This document shows, piece after piece, positions 39,278 through 48,510 of a stretch of DNA of 64,000 nt (its first letter is position 1; each line of letters opens with the position of its first letter). The translations under genes were made by a program, and so were the position numbers. The stretch is taken from NCBI RefSeq assembly GCF_013394385.1, contig NZ_AP022834.1, forward strand, positions 2,542,001 through 2,606,000, written 5' to 3'. The stretch comes from Kocuria sp. TGY1127_2. Lineage in GTDB: Bacteria; Actinomycetota; Actinomycetes; Actinomycetales; Micrococcaceae. The notes beneath the pieces are model-generated. The model did no database searches, was not told where the DNA came from, and worked only from the letters and a program-made list of their open reading frames with translations.

Positions 39278-40264
39278 CTATTTCTTCCCGACCAGACCTT
39301 TATCGACCATCCAGTCCAGAGCGACGTCACCAGGGTCCTGCCCCTCGACATCGACCTTGTAGTTCAGGTTCTGCATTGTCTTGTCATCCAACAGCTTGGA
39401 AACCTGTTCGAAGCGCTCCTGCAGTTCCGGGTACTTCTTCACCAGATCCGAGTTGAAGACGGGCGAGCCGTTGTACTTCGGGAAGAACTCACGGTCATCC
39501 TGGAGAACCGTGAGGTTGAGGGCCGGAATGCGCCCGTCGGTCGTGAAGACCTCTCCGAAATTGCAATCGCCCTTGGCTGTGGCCGCGTACACCGTACCGG
39601 TGTCCATGACCGAAACGTTGCTCTCCGGGACACCATCCGGCGCACCCCGCTGAAGACCGTACTTTTCCAACATCGGGTTGAATCCGTCACTGCGCGAATT
39701 GAACTCGGACTCGACGCAGAACGTACGTTCATTCACGGGTACCTTGGCTATGTCGTCCAGGCTCTTGACGCCGTACTTATCCTCGAATTCCTGGCGGACT
39801 GCGAACGCATACGTATTGTTCAGCGGCGCAGGCTTGCCCCAGGTGAGATTGTTCTTCTCATCTGCTTTCTTGACGGCTTCCCACTGCTGCTGTGCATCGG
39901 GGATCGCTTCGGTCTCCCCCATGTAGGTGAGCCATGCGGTACCCGTGTACTCCCACCCGAGTTGTGCTTGTCCGCTGACCATGAGATTGCGTGAAGGCTG
40001 AGAGCCCGGCACGTTGGTCATGTCCGAGACGTCGAACCCCGCCGCGTCCGCGGTCAGAACCGCAATCTTGCCGAGGACCAGCTGTTCGGTGAAGTTCTTG
40101 GACGTGACCGTGACCTTTTGGTCGCCCGCACCATCGATCGGTTTGATGCTTCCGGGTTTCAAATCGGGGAGAGTCGATGTCGCCGGCTGCAGGCCGCAAC
40201 CGCTCAAGGCCAACATCCCGATCACGCCCAACGCGGCGAGCCTGGTCTTCTTCTTTCCAAACAT
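39278..40264 (-). CDS. Glycine betaine/choline-type ABC substrate-binding lipoprotein (OpuCC/ProX-like)
   Basis: A 328-residue OpuAC-family binding protein with a short lipoprotein signal (lipobox ALSGC, Cys at about residue 23). The mature part starts with VTVTSKNFTEQLVLGKI, the standard OpuC-type N-terminus, and has the two-lobe pattern with YTGTAW and the C-terminal DPGDVALDWM. ATG 40264 is two bases after the permease stop. It is the last gene of the four-gene operon and delivers quaternary-ammonium osmoprotectants such as betaine, choline or carnitine; which one is not determinable. Confidence 0.92.
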   Translation of the reverse strand: MFGKKKTRLAALGVIGMLALSGCGLQPATSTLPDLKPGSIKPIDGAGDQKVTVTSKNFTEQLVLGKIAVLTADAAGFDVSDMTNVPGSQPSRNLMVSGQAQLGWEYTGTAWLTYMGETEAIPDAQQQWEAVKKADEKNNLTWGKPAPLNNTYAFAVRQEFEDKYGVKSLDDIAKVPVNERTFCVESEFNSRSDGFNPMLEKYGLQRGAPDGVPESNVSVMDTGTVYAATAKGDCNFGEVFTTDGRIPALNLTVLQDDREFFPKYNGSPVFNSDLVKKYPELQERFEQVSKLLDDKTMQNLNYKVDVEGQDPGDVALDWMVDKGLVGKK

Positions 40265-40266
40265 GT

Positions 40267-41028
40267 CTAGAGTCCCTTCGGTCGAGCGACCTGCTCGAAA
40301 ACGCGAGCAATCCAGTCCACGCTCAGCGCGAGGAGGGCCACCAGCAACGATCCGGTAATGAGCACCCTGTTCAAGGACAGGTTGACGCCGGTTGTGATCA
40401 GAAGCCCCAAGCCACCGCCGTCGACGAATGTCGCGAGTGTTGCCGTGCCCACGAGCAGCACGAGTGCGGTGCGGATGCCGGCCAGCATCACCGGGATCGC
40501 GAGGGGGAGTTCGACCTTCAGCAGGACGCCCATGTTGCTCATGCCCATACCTCGCGCGGATTCCACGAGGCGCGGGTCCACGGCATCGAGCCCCACCATG
40601 GTGTTCTTGAGAACGGGCAGGAACGCGTACAGGATCAGTGCGAGGGCGGAGGCCTGAAAACCGAAACCCAGCCAGAACGCGAACAACACGATCAGGCCGA
40701 CGGGCGGGGCCGCCTGGCCCAGGTTTGCCAGAGCCATGAAAGGCGTCCCTAGCCACCGCAAGGGCTTGCGGGTCAGGAGCACACCGATCGGGATGGCCAG
40801 GATCAGGACCACGACGGCGGCGACGACGGTCAGTTGGAGGTGCTGCCACGTCAGGTTCAGCAGATTCTTGGGGTCAAGGGTCACTTGTTCGGGATCGGTC
40901 AGGTCGGCCTGGTTGAGCCACCAGATGATGGCGCCCAATGCGAGGATGATGACGACCGGCTGGATGACGAGGCCAGCCCACTGGCGGCGGCTCGTATCGA
41001 GTCCGGCCGTCTCCACGGTCTGGCTCAT
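40267..41028 (-). CDS. Osmoprotectant ABC transporter permease (OpuCD-like)
   Basis: A 253-residue permease with about six membrane segments. The EAA motif region ESARGMGMSNMGVLLKVELPLAIPVMLAGIRTA is diagnostic of the ProW/OpuC permease family. It overlaps the ATPase gene by 4 bp and is followed two bases later by the binding protein. It pairs with the other permease (42478-43119) to form a heterodimeric channel. Confidence 0.93.
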   Translation of the reverse strand: MSQTVETAGLDTSRRQWAGLVIQPVVIILALGAIIWWLNQADLTDPEQVTLDPKNLLNLTWQHLQLTVVAAVVVLILAIPIGVLLTRKPLRWLGTPFMALANLGQAAPPVGLIVLFAFWLGFGFQASALALILYAFLPVLKNTMVGLDAVDPRLVESARGMGMSNMGVLLKVELPLAIPVMLAGIRTALVLLVGTATLATFVDGGGLGLLITTGVNLSLNRVLITGSLLVALLALSVDWIARVFEQVARPKGL

Positions 41029-42485
41029 GAACGCTCACCGCTTTCATTCCACGGTTCTTGCCCGGGGCCGCGCCTTCCGCTGGCAGAGGAACCCGCTGCG
41101 GTCGAACCCCCACCGGCATCCGAACCCGCGTTCTGCTCTGCGCCGTCCTGGGAAGCTTTCGAAGACTCAACCGAGTCCCTGACCTCGGCCACCGGGATCT
41201 CCCCGGTGTTGTTGCCGACCGGTGTGTAGTCGCCGGGGTTGTAACTTCTCAGTTCCGTAATGGCCTTCATGACCGTCTCAACGGTGATGATTCCCTTGTA
41301 CCGACCGCGTCCGCCTTGGACGAGCGCCTCGCCGGTACTCGCCACGAGCATCGTGTCAAGGGCGTCGTTGAGGGTTGATCGCGTGCTGACAATGGGAAGG
41401 TCCGGGTCCTGCTGGGTGGGCACCTTGGTTATCCGAGAGAGCTGTTCCTTCGACAACCACTGCAACGGGCGTTCACGCTCGTCCAGGACCACGGCGGTGT
41501 TGAACCCTGCTTTATCGACATGCCCCTCGAGCTCCCGTGCGTCCTGTCCAGGGTGCCCGATCACGCCGGGGATCAGGTCGACGTCGCCCACGCGGGCGAG
41601 TCCCAACTGCTTGAGTCCAGCCCCAGAGCCGATGAAGTCCTCCACGAACTCGCTCGCGGGATGAGCGAGGATACGCTCCGGGGTGTCGTACTGAACGATC
41701 CGCGCGCCTTCGTCGAAGACTGCGATCCAATCGCCCAACTTGACGGCTTCGTCGAAGTCGTGGGTGACGCAAACAATTGTCTTGTGCAGTTCGTGCTGAA
41801 TGTTGATGAGCTCGTCCTGGAGCCGCTGACGCGTGATCGGGTCAACGGCGCCGAAAGGTTCGTCCATCAGCAGAACGGGCGGATCGGCGGCCAGCGCACG
41901 AGCCACACCGATACGCTGCTGCTGTCCGCCGGAGAGTTCCCTCGGGTAACGATCGCGGTAAGTATCGGCGTCCAAGGACACCAGGTCCAGCAGCTCGTCG
42001 ACGCGATCGGCGATGCGCTTCTTATCCCAACCGAGCATCTTGGGAACGAGGCCGATGTTGTTGGCCACGGTCATATGCGGCAGGAGCCCGCCGGCCTGGA
42101 TCACGTATCCGATCTTGCGGCGCAGCTTGTCGCCGTTGATTTTGGTGACGTCTTCCCCGCCGAGAATCAGCCGGCCCTCGGAGGGTTCGATCAGACGGTT
42201 GATCATTTTTAGGGTCGTGGTCTTGCCGCAGCCAGAGGGTCCGACGAACATGATGATCTGCCCTGCGGGGATCTCCAGCGTCAGCTGATCCACGGCAGGC
42301 TTCTTGCCGCTGCCATATCGTTTGGTGACGTTTTCGATCAGGATCGACGCGCCTTTGTGGCGGCCGCTCCCGGCGGAAGACGTGTCCGTCTGCGCGTCGC
42401 TCACGGGCGACGTCGCCTGTGCGGCTCCTGTGCTCTGGGCAGCGGCGTGGGCGGAAGTGGCGTTGCTATGGGTGTTCTCAGACAC
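41025..42485 (-). CDS. Osmoprotectant ABC transporter ATP-binding protein with CBS region (OpuCA-like)
   Basis: A 486-residue ATPase, GTG start 42485 overlapping the first permease gene. Residues about 47-290 are the ABC domain (GPSGCGKTT, LSGGQQQRI, LLMDEPFGAVD), ending in the OpuC-type helical FVEDFIGSG. A CBS-pair region follows (VSTRSTLNDALDTM..., GIITVETVMKAI), which in this family senses ionic strength or c-di-AMP. The first 45 residues are an Ala/Thr/Ser-rich extension and the last ~60 a low-complexity tail, both unusual additions. Confidence 0.92.
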   Translation of the reverse strand: MSENTHSNATSAHAAAQSTGAAQATSPVSDAQTDTSSAGSGRHKGASILIENVTKRYGSGKKPAVDQLTLEIPAGQIIMFVGPSGCGKTTTLKMINRLIEPSEGRLILGGEDVTKINGDKLRRKIGYVIQAGGLLPHMTVANNIGLVPKMLGWDKKRIADRVDELLDLVSLDADTYRDRYPRELSGGQQQRIGVARALAADPPVLLMDEPFGAVDPITRQRLQDELINIQHELHKTIVCVTHDFDEAVKLGDWIAVFDEGARIVQYDTPERILAHPASEFVEDFIGSGAGLKQLGLARVGDVDLIPGVIGHPGQDARELEGHVDKAGFNTAVVLDERERPLQWLSKEQLSRITKVPTQQDPDLPIVSTRSTLNDALDTMLVASTGEALVQGGRGRYKGIITVETVMKAITELRSYNPGDYTPVGNNTGEIPVAEVRDSVESSKASQDGAEQNAGSDAGGGSTAAGSSASGRRGPGQEPWNESGERS

Positions 42486-43119
42486 GGATACCCCTTGAAG
42501 TGGTCAGGCGGCCGACGAGGATGAGCACCACGTCGAGAATGAGGGCGAGGATGATCACGGCGACGACGCCGGTCACGACGGATTCGAGGGAGTTTGCTCC
42601 CCCGAGGCGAGACAAGCCCGAAAATATGTAACCGCCCAGGCCGGGCCCGAGCGCATAGGCCGCGACGGCGGCAATGCCCATGGTCATCTGCGCGGAGACC
42701 CGCATCCCTGCCAGAATCACGGGCCAAGCCAGTGGAAGCTCGACGCGGAAGAACGTTTTCACTCGACTCATACCGATACCGCGTGCGGCCTCGATGGTCG
42801 ATTGGTCGACGCCTGCGAGACCGACGACGGCATTGCGCAGGATCGGCAGGACCGCGAAGAACGTGACCACGACGACGGCCGGAACCACACCGAAACCCAA
42901 TGGGACTATGAGGAGGCCGATCAAGGCGAAGGAGGGGATGGTGAGGCCGACCGCAGAGACGTTGTTCGCCACGGAGGTCAGCGCTCGGCTTCGATAGCAC
43001 AGCGCGGCCAGAACGATCGCGATGACCGTTGCGAGCACAAGGCACTGCACCACGAGGCTCATGTGTTGCCAACTCGAGAACAGAATCTGCCCCCACCGTT
43101 GGCGAAGAAAATCGCTCAT
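42478..43119 (-). CDS. Osmoprotectant ABC transporter permease (OpuCB-like)
   Basis: A 213-residue permease. The ProW/OpuC EAA loop reads IEAARGIGMSRVKTFFRVELPLAWPVILAGMR. I place the start at ATG 43119 with AGGAA upstream; the frame is open to 43173 but that extension is not conserved-looking. It is the first gene of the operon permease-ATPase-permease-binding protein, divergent from metY across about 290 bp. Confidence 0.92.
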   Translation of the reverse strand: MSDFLRQRWGQILFSSWQHMSLVVQCLVLATVIAIVLAALCYRSRALTSVANNVSAVGLTIPSFALIGLLIVPLGFGVVPAVVVVTFFAVLPILRNAVVGLAGVDQSTIEAARGIGMSRVKTFFRVELPLAWPVILAGMRVSAQMTMGIAAVAAYALGPGLGGYIFSGLSRLGGANSLESVVTGVVAVIILALILDVVLILVGRLTTSRGIRV

Positions 43120-43409
43120 GGTGTTCCTAGTGTGATGACTGACGCAGTCAGTGAGTACCGACGCTTTGTCCAAGAGTAATCAGGGTGCTGATGAAATCCA
43201 ACTATTTGCGGAAACTGCAATTGGCCTGGTCAGGCCGGAAAGCCAGCATTCTGGCGTTCAATCTCCCGGTATTCCGCGCTCGTCATGGCGCGCCGTCACA
43301 TACGGAATAAGTCCTGAAACAATCGAAACAGTTGCAGGCAGGCCACCCTGGCGCGGACGATGAGACCCAAGCGCTTCACTGCGAGCATCGACCGTCGAAG
43401 AGGATCAGC
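43120..43409. other. Divergent intergenic region with several small hairpins
   Basis: This 290-bp stretch carries no convincing gene. Three compact inverted repeats stand out: ACTGAC-GCA-GTCAGT (43138-43152), GGCCTG-GT-CAGGCC (43223-43236) and GCCAG-CATT-CTGGC (43242-43255). The first, next to the permease start, resembles an operator; the other two could fold in a metY leader RNA. I could not match them to a known SAM or T-box riboswitch. Confidence 0.5.
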
Positions 43410-44744
43410 ATGGCCGAACACACTTTCGGATTCCGAACCCGCGCACTCCATGCCGGGGGAACCCCCGACGCCGAGCACGGTGCACGAGCAGTTCCGATCT
43501 ACCAATCCACGTCCTTCGTTTTCAAGGATTCGGACGACGCCGCGAATCTCTTCGCTCTGCAGAAATACGGCAACATCTATTCTCGGCTCGGCAATCCCAC
43601 GGTTGCGGCCTTCGAAGAACGGGTCGCGTCTCTCGAAGGAGGCATCGGCGCCGTCGCGACGGCCTCGGGCATGGCGGCCGAGTTCATCACCTTCGCGGCC
43701 CTGACCCGGGCCGGGGACCACATCGTCTCCTCGGCGCAGCTCTATGGCGGCACGGTGACCCAGCTGGATGTGACCCTGCGACGATTCGGCGTCGAGACCA
43801 CATTCATCGATTCGATGGACCCGCAAGCCTTCAAGGATGCGCTCCAGGAAAACACCAAGGCCATCTACACCGAGGCGGTCTCCAATCCCGCATGTCAGGT
43901 CGCGGATCTCGAAGGACTTGCCCAGGTGGCCCATGAGGCCGGGATCCCGCTCGTGGTCGACGCGACAATTTCAACTCCTTACCTTGTCCGCCCGATCGAA
44001 CACGGCGCCGACATCGTGATCCATTCGGCCACCAAATTCATTGGGGGCCACGGCACAACCCTGGGCGGCGTGGTGGTCGAGTCCGGGCGATTCGACTGGG
44101 GCAACGGAAACTTTCCCTCGATGACCGAGCCCATCCCGTCCTACAACGACATTTCGTGGTGGGGGAACTTCGGCGAATACGGGTTCCTCACCAAGCTTCG
44201 TTCGGAACAGTTGCGCGACATCGGACCTTCACTGGCCCCGCAGTCGGCATTCCAGCTCATCCAAGGCATCGAGACGCTCCCCCAGCGCATGGACGCGCAC
44301 CTGGCCAATGCCCAACAGGTCGTCGAGTGGCTCGACGCCGACCCGCGCATTGCCTACGTCAACTACGCGGGCCTGCCCGAACATCAGCATTACGAGCGCG
44401 GACGGAAGTACCTGCCTCTTGGCGTTGGCTCCGTATTCAGCTTCGGAGTGGCGGAGGCCAACGGCCTGTCGGGCCGCGAAGTTGGCGGTCGTTTCATCGA
44501 GAACCTCCAGCTCGCGAGCCACCTGGCCAACATCGGCGACGCCCGAACCCTCGTGCTTCATCCAGCGACCACGACACACCAGCAGCTCTCCGCCGAGCAG
44601 CTTCTTGCCGGAGGAGTGGCCGAAGACCTGATCCGAATCTCGGTCGGCCTGGAAGATCCGGAAGACATTCTGTGGGACCTGGATCAAGCACTGACCTCAG
44701 CAACAGGTCTGACCCGAGAGTCCGCCGCACAGAAAGGTCTCTGA
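43410..44744 (+). CDS. metY: O-acetylhomoserine aminocarboxypropyltransferase / sulfhydrylase
   Basis: A 444-residue PLP enzyme of the Cys/Met metabolism family in its long MetY form. YSRLGNPTVAAFEERVASLEGG is the N-terminal signature, and the PLP-binding lysine is in HSATKFIGGHGTTLGG. The WWGNFGEYGFLTKLRSEQLRDIG segment is typical of O-acetylhomoserine sulfhydrylases. It makes homocysteine from O-acetylhomoserine and sulfide. ATG 43410 follows GAAGAGGA. No homoserine acetyltransferase (metX) follows, unlike many actinobacteria; instead a CoA-binding protein is co-transcribed three bases downstream. Confidence 0.93.
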   Translation: MAEHTFGFRTRALHAGGTPDAEHGARAVPIYQSTSFVFKDSDDAANLFALQKYGNIYSRLGNPTVAAFEERVASLEGGIGAVATASGMAAEFITFAALTRAGDHIVSSAQLYGGTVTQLDVTLRRFGVETTFIDSMDPQAFKDALQENTKAIYTEAVSNPACQVADLEGLAQVAHEAGIPLVVDATISTPYLVRPIEHGADIVIHSATKFIGGHGTTLGGVVVESGRFDWGNGNFPSMTEPIPSYNDISWWGNFGEYGFLTKLRSEQLRDIGPSLAPQSAFQLIQGIETLPQRMDAHLANAQQVVEWLDADPRIAYVNYAGLPEHQHYERGRKYLPLGVGSVFSFGVAEANGLSGREVGGRFIENLQLASHLANIGDARTLVLHPATTTHQQLSAEQLLAGGVAEDLIRISVGLEDPEDILWDLDQALTSATGLTRESAAQKGL

Positions 44745-44747
44745 ACA

Positions 44748-45266
44748 ATGACCAACCAGCCCGTCGCAACCGAACGCACCTGGCTCGGCCCTAGCGCCCC
44801 CGAACGGCTCAACATTCTTCACAACACGAAGTCCGTCGCGATCGTGGGGATGTCAGACAAGCCGGCGCGAGCCTCGTATTTCGTCTCGACTTATCTGCTG
44901 TCCAGCTCTCCTTACCGTGTTTATTTCATCAACCCGATCCTCGCAGAGAAGGGGAAGAAGGTTCTCGGTCAGGAAGTCTACGCATCGCTCGAAGATCTCC
45001 CCGAGGTGCCGGACGTCGTCGATGTCTTCCGCCGACACGACGACCTCCCGGGAGTAGCCGAAGAAGCCGTCAGAGTGGGGGCCAAGACCTTGTGGCTGCA
45101 GCTCGGCTCGTGGAACGAAGAAGCCGCAGCCATCGCCGAAAAGGCCGGGCTCAATGTCGTGATGGATCGGTGCATCAAGATTGAGCACGCACGATTCCAC
45201 GGTGGTCTTCATTTGGCTGGATTCAATACGGGGGTCATCTCCTCGAAGCGCCAGCGGACGGCGTAA
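44748..45266 (+). CDS. CoA-binding domain protein (YccU-like)
   Basis: A 172-residue single-domain protein of the CoA_binding_2 family. SVAIVGMSDKPARASYFVSTYL is the Rossmann-type nucleotide loop, and TLWLQLGSWNEEAAAIAEKAGLNVVMDRCIKIEH is the conserved second half. It starts three bases after the metY stop, a pairing seen recurrently in actinobacteria. Its biochemical function is not established; an accessory role in sulfur or CoA-thiol metabolism is an inference. Confidence 0.9.
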   Translation: MTNQPVATERTWLGPSAPERLNILHNTKSVAIVGMSDKPARASYFVSTYLLSSSPYRVYFINPILAEKGKKVLGQEVYASLEDLPEVPDVVDVFRRHDDLPGVAEEAVRVGAKTLWLQLGSWNEEAAAIAEKAGLNVVMDRCIKIEHARFHGGLHLAGFNTGVISSKRQRTA

Positions 45267-45277
45267 CCGCACACATG

Positions 45278-45324
45278 GGCCGACATGGACCGAGGTTGTA
45301 GGCCTCGGCGAATGTCGGCCTTTT
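45278..45324 (+). terminator. Rho-independent terminator after metY operon
   Basis: GGCCGACAT (45278-45286) pairs with ATGTCGGCC (45312-45320), enclosing a second CCGAGG/CCTCGG stem, and is followed by TTTT. It lies 12 bp after the stop of the CoA-binding gene and before the convergent lipoprotein gene. Confidence 0.85.
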
Positions 45325-45358
45325 CCGGACGATCCGTTGGGATCAGCATCGCACCAGA

Positions 45359-46063
45359 TCAGGAGCCCTGAGGGCCCGAGGATCCTCCCTGTTCATCCGG
45401 ACCCCATTCGGTGTATCCGTCGGGGCCCTGAACCTGCCTGAAGGAAATATCCTCCGTATCCGCATCCGCGTCGAAACGCCAGTCGTCATTGTCCCACTGG
45501 ACCGTAAATGTCAGTTCTCCGTATCCGGCACCGCCATAGATGGAAACGAGGATTTTCACGGTGGCCTTGTCTTCGGCATAGTTTTCTATCCTGAAGCCGG
45601 CGACCTGAAAGTCCCCAGCCTCGCTGGATGCCGAGGCCGAGGAATTCTGATCCTCGAATTTCTTGGCCACCTGGTTCCGCGCGTCGTTGTCCAGCGCCTG
45701 CTCACGGATGATCTTGGACATCACCCCATAGTCCTGGGCGATGACCGGAAGACTGTAATTCGTCGCTGCAAAGAGGGCGCCTTCGGGAGAGTGCTGAAAA
45801 CAGGAAGGGACTTTGTCGTCGCCGACTTTCTCCGGTCCGAATTCTTTGGAAGAGGGGACCTTGAGACCGTTCAAGCTGTTTTTCCAGTCGGTCTTGGGAG
45901 CCGAATCCAGTGACGTCTTGTCCGACGCATCTTCCATACAGATAGATGTCTTCTGACTCGATTCGTCGGAACTGCTCGACCCGCCCATTCCGCAGCCCAC
46001 GAGGACCAAGACACCGATTGCCCCGAAACCCGCGAACCCACACAAGTGGTTCAATTTTTTCAT
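45359..46063 (-). CDS. Hypothetical secreted lipoprotein
   Basis: A 234-residue protein with a type II signal peptide: MKKLNHL, a hydrophobic stretch and the lipobox LVGCG (Cys at about 24), then a Ser-rich linker. The mature domain has two cysteines (ICME and SCFQ) that could form a disulfide, and a C-terminal beta-rich segment (ELTFTVQWDNDDWRF) reminiscent of small actinobacterial export-associated or DUF lipoproteins. I cannot name a function. The downstream tail is acidic and Gly/Ser-rich. Confidence 0.82.
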   Translation of the reverse strand: MKKLNHLCGFAGFGAIGVLVLVGCGMGGSSSSDESSQKTSICMEDASDKTSLDSAPKTDWKNSLNGLKVPSSKEFGPEKVGDDKVPSCFQHSPEGALFAATNYSLPVIAQDYGVMSKIIREQALDNDARNQVAKKFEDQNSSASASSEAGDFQVAGFRIENYAEDKATVKILVSIYGGAGYGELTFTVQWDNDDWRFDADADTEDISFRQVQGPDGYTEWGPDEQGGSSGPQGS

Positions 46064-46117
46064 GATGGACCTTAAACTAAATTTTTAGATATAGGTCACA
46101 AGGCTATATAAGTAGCA

Positions 46118-47338
46118 TCACTTTTCAAGGCCCTCGGGTTCAGAACCGGCTTGGCGGTTCTCCAGTTGCACGTCACGCAACCAGACGAGCACACACAAGG
46201 CAGTCATCACGAGCCCCGCAATGCAGACCCCGGCCCAGTGACCCGTATTCCAGGCCCAGACACCGACCGCAGACCCCACCGCGGCCCCGACGAAATACAT
46301 GGTCATGTACACCGAGTTCAGCCGGGCACGCGCGGACGCATCAAGGGTATAGACGGTGTTCATGGAGATGATGTGCACCAACTGCACGCCGACATCCGTG
46401 AGGACCATACCGACGCAGAACCACAACACACTGTGTCCGCCCAGAATGAAGGCTCCCCAGCCGAGGGCCAGTGCAATCAACCCCAGGACGGTCGCTCGGC
46501 GGCCGAGGCCCCGGTCCACCATGCCTCCGGCGACACTGGCCATGAGCGCACCCGCCAAGCCCGTGAGGCCCACCAGACCGATGGCCGTGGGGCTCAGCCG
46601 GAAGGGGTCGTCAGCCAGGAGGAGCGTCGTCGTCGCGAAGACAGCGCTCATCGAGGCAAAGGAAATCCCGGAGATGAGGGACCGGGTTCGCAACCGGGGA
46701 TGGCGCCGGATGAGCCTTGCCATCGACGTGAACAGTCCGAGGTAGCTCGGCGGATTCTCGGGATACGACGGTGGGAGGACTCTCCACAGGCCGATACCCA
46801 CGAGAATCATGAGGACAGCGGCCACGTGATAAATCAAGGTCCACCCGCCGATATCGGACAGGATCCCCGCAACTGCACGGGCTATCAGAACCCCGGCGAG
46901 TAGCCCGGACATCACGGTGCCAACGGCCTTGCCGCCTTTGCCCGGTTCGGCCAGGATCGCAGCATACGGAACCAGTATCTGGGCCGCGACAGAGAACAGA
47001 CCGGCAACCGCGATACCGATCATGAAGACGCCGAAAGCGGGCGCAAAACCCGCGACCAGTTGCCCGACCGCCGTCAGCCCAATGAGGCCGACCGTCAGCT
47101 TCCGACGCTCGAAAAGGTCACCGAGAGGGGTCAGGAAGACCAGTCCGACGGCGTAGGAAACCTGGGCCACCGTCACCGACGTCGCCGCGGTAGAACTGCT
47201 GACGCCCAACGCCTGCGAGATCTCTTCGAGCAGAGGCTGGTTGAAGTAGTTGCCCCCAGCGCACAGGCCGGTGGCCAGGCACATCAGGAACAAAACGGCA
47301 CGGGTCAGCTGGGGTCCAGGTTTCGTCGAGGTCACCAA
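46118..47338 (-). CDS. MFS transporter
   Basis: A 406-residue major facilitator with about twelve membrane segments. The cytoplasmic loop 2-3 motif appears as PLGDLFERRKLTVG, and the N-terminal FNQPLLEEISQALG with the TAATSVTVAQVSYA segment resembles the YnfM/sugar- or drug-efflux group. The start is TTG 47338 or the next codon, GTG 47335; neither has a strong ribosome binding site. It stands alone on the minus strand between a lipoprotein and a CAP-domain gene. Substrate unknown; export is more likely than uptake. Confidence 0.88.
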   Translation of the reverse strand: MVTSTKPGPQLTRAVLFLMCLATGLCAGGNYFNQPLLEEISQALGVSSSTAATSVTVAQVSYAVGLVFLTPLGDLFERRKLTVGLIGLTAVGQLVAGFAPAFGVFMIGIAVAGLFSVAAQILVPYAAILAEPGKGGKAVGTVMSGLLAGVLIARAVAGILSDIGGWTLIYHVAAVLMILVGIGLWRVLPPSYPENPPSYLGLFTSMARLIRRHPRLRTRSLISGISFASMSAVFATTTLLLADDPFRLSPTAIGLVGLTGLAGALMASVAGGMVDRGLGRRATVLGLIALALGWGAFILGGHSVLWFCVGMVLTDVGVQLVHIISMNTVYTLDASARARLNSVYMTMYFVGAAVGSAVGVWAWNTGHWAGVCIAGLVMTALCVLVWLRDVQLENRQAGSEPEGLEK

Positions 47339-47362
47339 CCAACTCTATGTTGTGGATGCCCC

Positions 47363-48415
47363 TCAGCGGTAGACGCGCACGACCCCGTCGGCGATGTTCC
47401 AGCCCAGGACATATCCATTCGAGAAGTTCTGTCTCATCTCGTTCCCATAGTGATACTCATTGCTCGTGGGGAATCCGAATCCCCTTTCGTAGTCGTGCCG
47501 TGACCACGAGGCACCTATCGCCCCGTACTCTTTGACGTAGTGCGCACCGGTTTGCGGGGTCCACAAGAACTTGTGACGGCGGCCGCGGCCGTCCTGGAAG
47601 ATTTGGTACCGGCCACCGGTCGCATCGCTTTCGTTCATGGTCGGTTTGCCGAAAGCCGCCGGTCCCCCATTGCCGTAGTAGGCCGAGCCGACGGCACCGT
47701 AGGTGCTGTATGCGCCGGACGTCTGGGGTTGATAACCGGCGCCACTGACCGTGGTCAAAGCATCCTCGGGAGCCCCGCCGTTGGCGTATCCGTAGAGGTT
47801 AACCGTGCCGAGAAGACTCCACGGTTGACCCGTGCGGGAGAGGCTGCCGTCCGCATAGGTCAGTGCGATACCGACCACCTGAGCTCCTGGGTTGAGCAGG
47901 GCCGCACTGTGCGCAGGCGACGTTTTCCACCACGCGAGCAATTGCATAACGTCTCGCTGGTAGGTCAGAGCGATGACCTCATTGGCATGCGAGTATCGCC
48001 CAGCCCGTGAGTCGGTCAGGAAATTATTCGTGTGGTAGAAAGACTCGGCGGTGATCTGGTCGTCCGAATGCTGCTGTTCGATCTGCGTCAGGCGGGCGGA
48101 GAATTTGACCGGGTTCAGGCCATGGGCCCTGCGGTAAGCATTGATTCCGTCCAGAAGGCGCTGGGTATCGGCCATTCGCTGGCCCTGGCTGACCTGCACG
48201 ATATCCTGTTGCGCCGCCTGGCTCGCTGCTGGAGCCTGAACCTGTGACCCGGTCAGTGCCGTGGCGGCCAACGCGGATGCCGCAACGGCTACGCGAGCCG
48301 CCCTGCCGTGGGCAACGCTCTGCACCAAGGACTGACGCCGCCCCGCATGTCGCGGCGTGTATTTGCGGCCGGCGGACTGGCCAAAAAGAGACTGAGTAGG
48401 CATAGATAGACCCAT
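47363..48415 (-). CDS. Secreted CAP-domain protein with LGFP repeats
   Basis: About 350 residues. An Arg-rich N-terminus leads to a hydrophobic, alanine-rich export segment (about 40-65). Next comes a CAP/SCP domain (LLDGINAYRRAHGLNPVKFS..., then YSHANEVIAL, WWKTSPAHSAALLNP). The C-terminal ~110 residues contain LGFP-type repeats (YGAVGSAYYGNGGPAAFGKPT; GAIGASWSRHDYERGFGFPTS), which anchor actinobacterial proteins to the cell envelope. ATG 48415 has GGAG at good spacing; ATG 48427 is an alternative. Known: CAP proteins are extracellular; their function in bacteria is mostly unresolved. Confidence 0.88.
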   Translation of the reverse strand: MGLSMPTQSLFGQSAGRKYTPRHAGRRQSLVQSVAHGRAARVAVAASALAATALTGSQVQAPAASQAAQQDIVQVSQGQRMADTQRLLDGINAYRRAHGLNPVKFSARLTQIEQQHSDDQITAESFYHTNNFLTDSRAGRYSHANEVIALTYQRDVMQLLAWWKTSPAHSAALLNPGAQVVGIALTYADGSLSRTGQPWSLLGTVNLYGYANGGAPEDALTTVSGAGYQPQTSGAYSTYGAVGSAYYGNGGPAAFGKPTMNESDATGGRYQIFQDGRGRRHKFLWTPQTGAHYVKEYGAIGASWSRHDYERGFGFPTSNEYHYGNEMRQNFSNGYVLGWNIADGVVRVYR

Positions 48416-48510
48416 GGAGGGCTCCATTCGCAGTACTGACGAGTGACGATGAAATAAAGTGCCCAGGAGTCATTCGTCGACACCGAGGCACACTGATTTT
48501 ATATAGAAAT

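Noticed and set aside
39278-40849. A 523-residue protein including the osmoprotectant binding protein
   Set aside because: The upstream part is an Arg/Pro-rich out-of-frame reading of the permease gene; the true lipoprotein start is ATG 40264.
43120-43409. SAM riboswitch upstream of metY
   Set aside because: The short hairpins do not form a recognisable SAM-I, SAM-II or SAM-IV core by eye, so only a structured region is reported.
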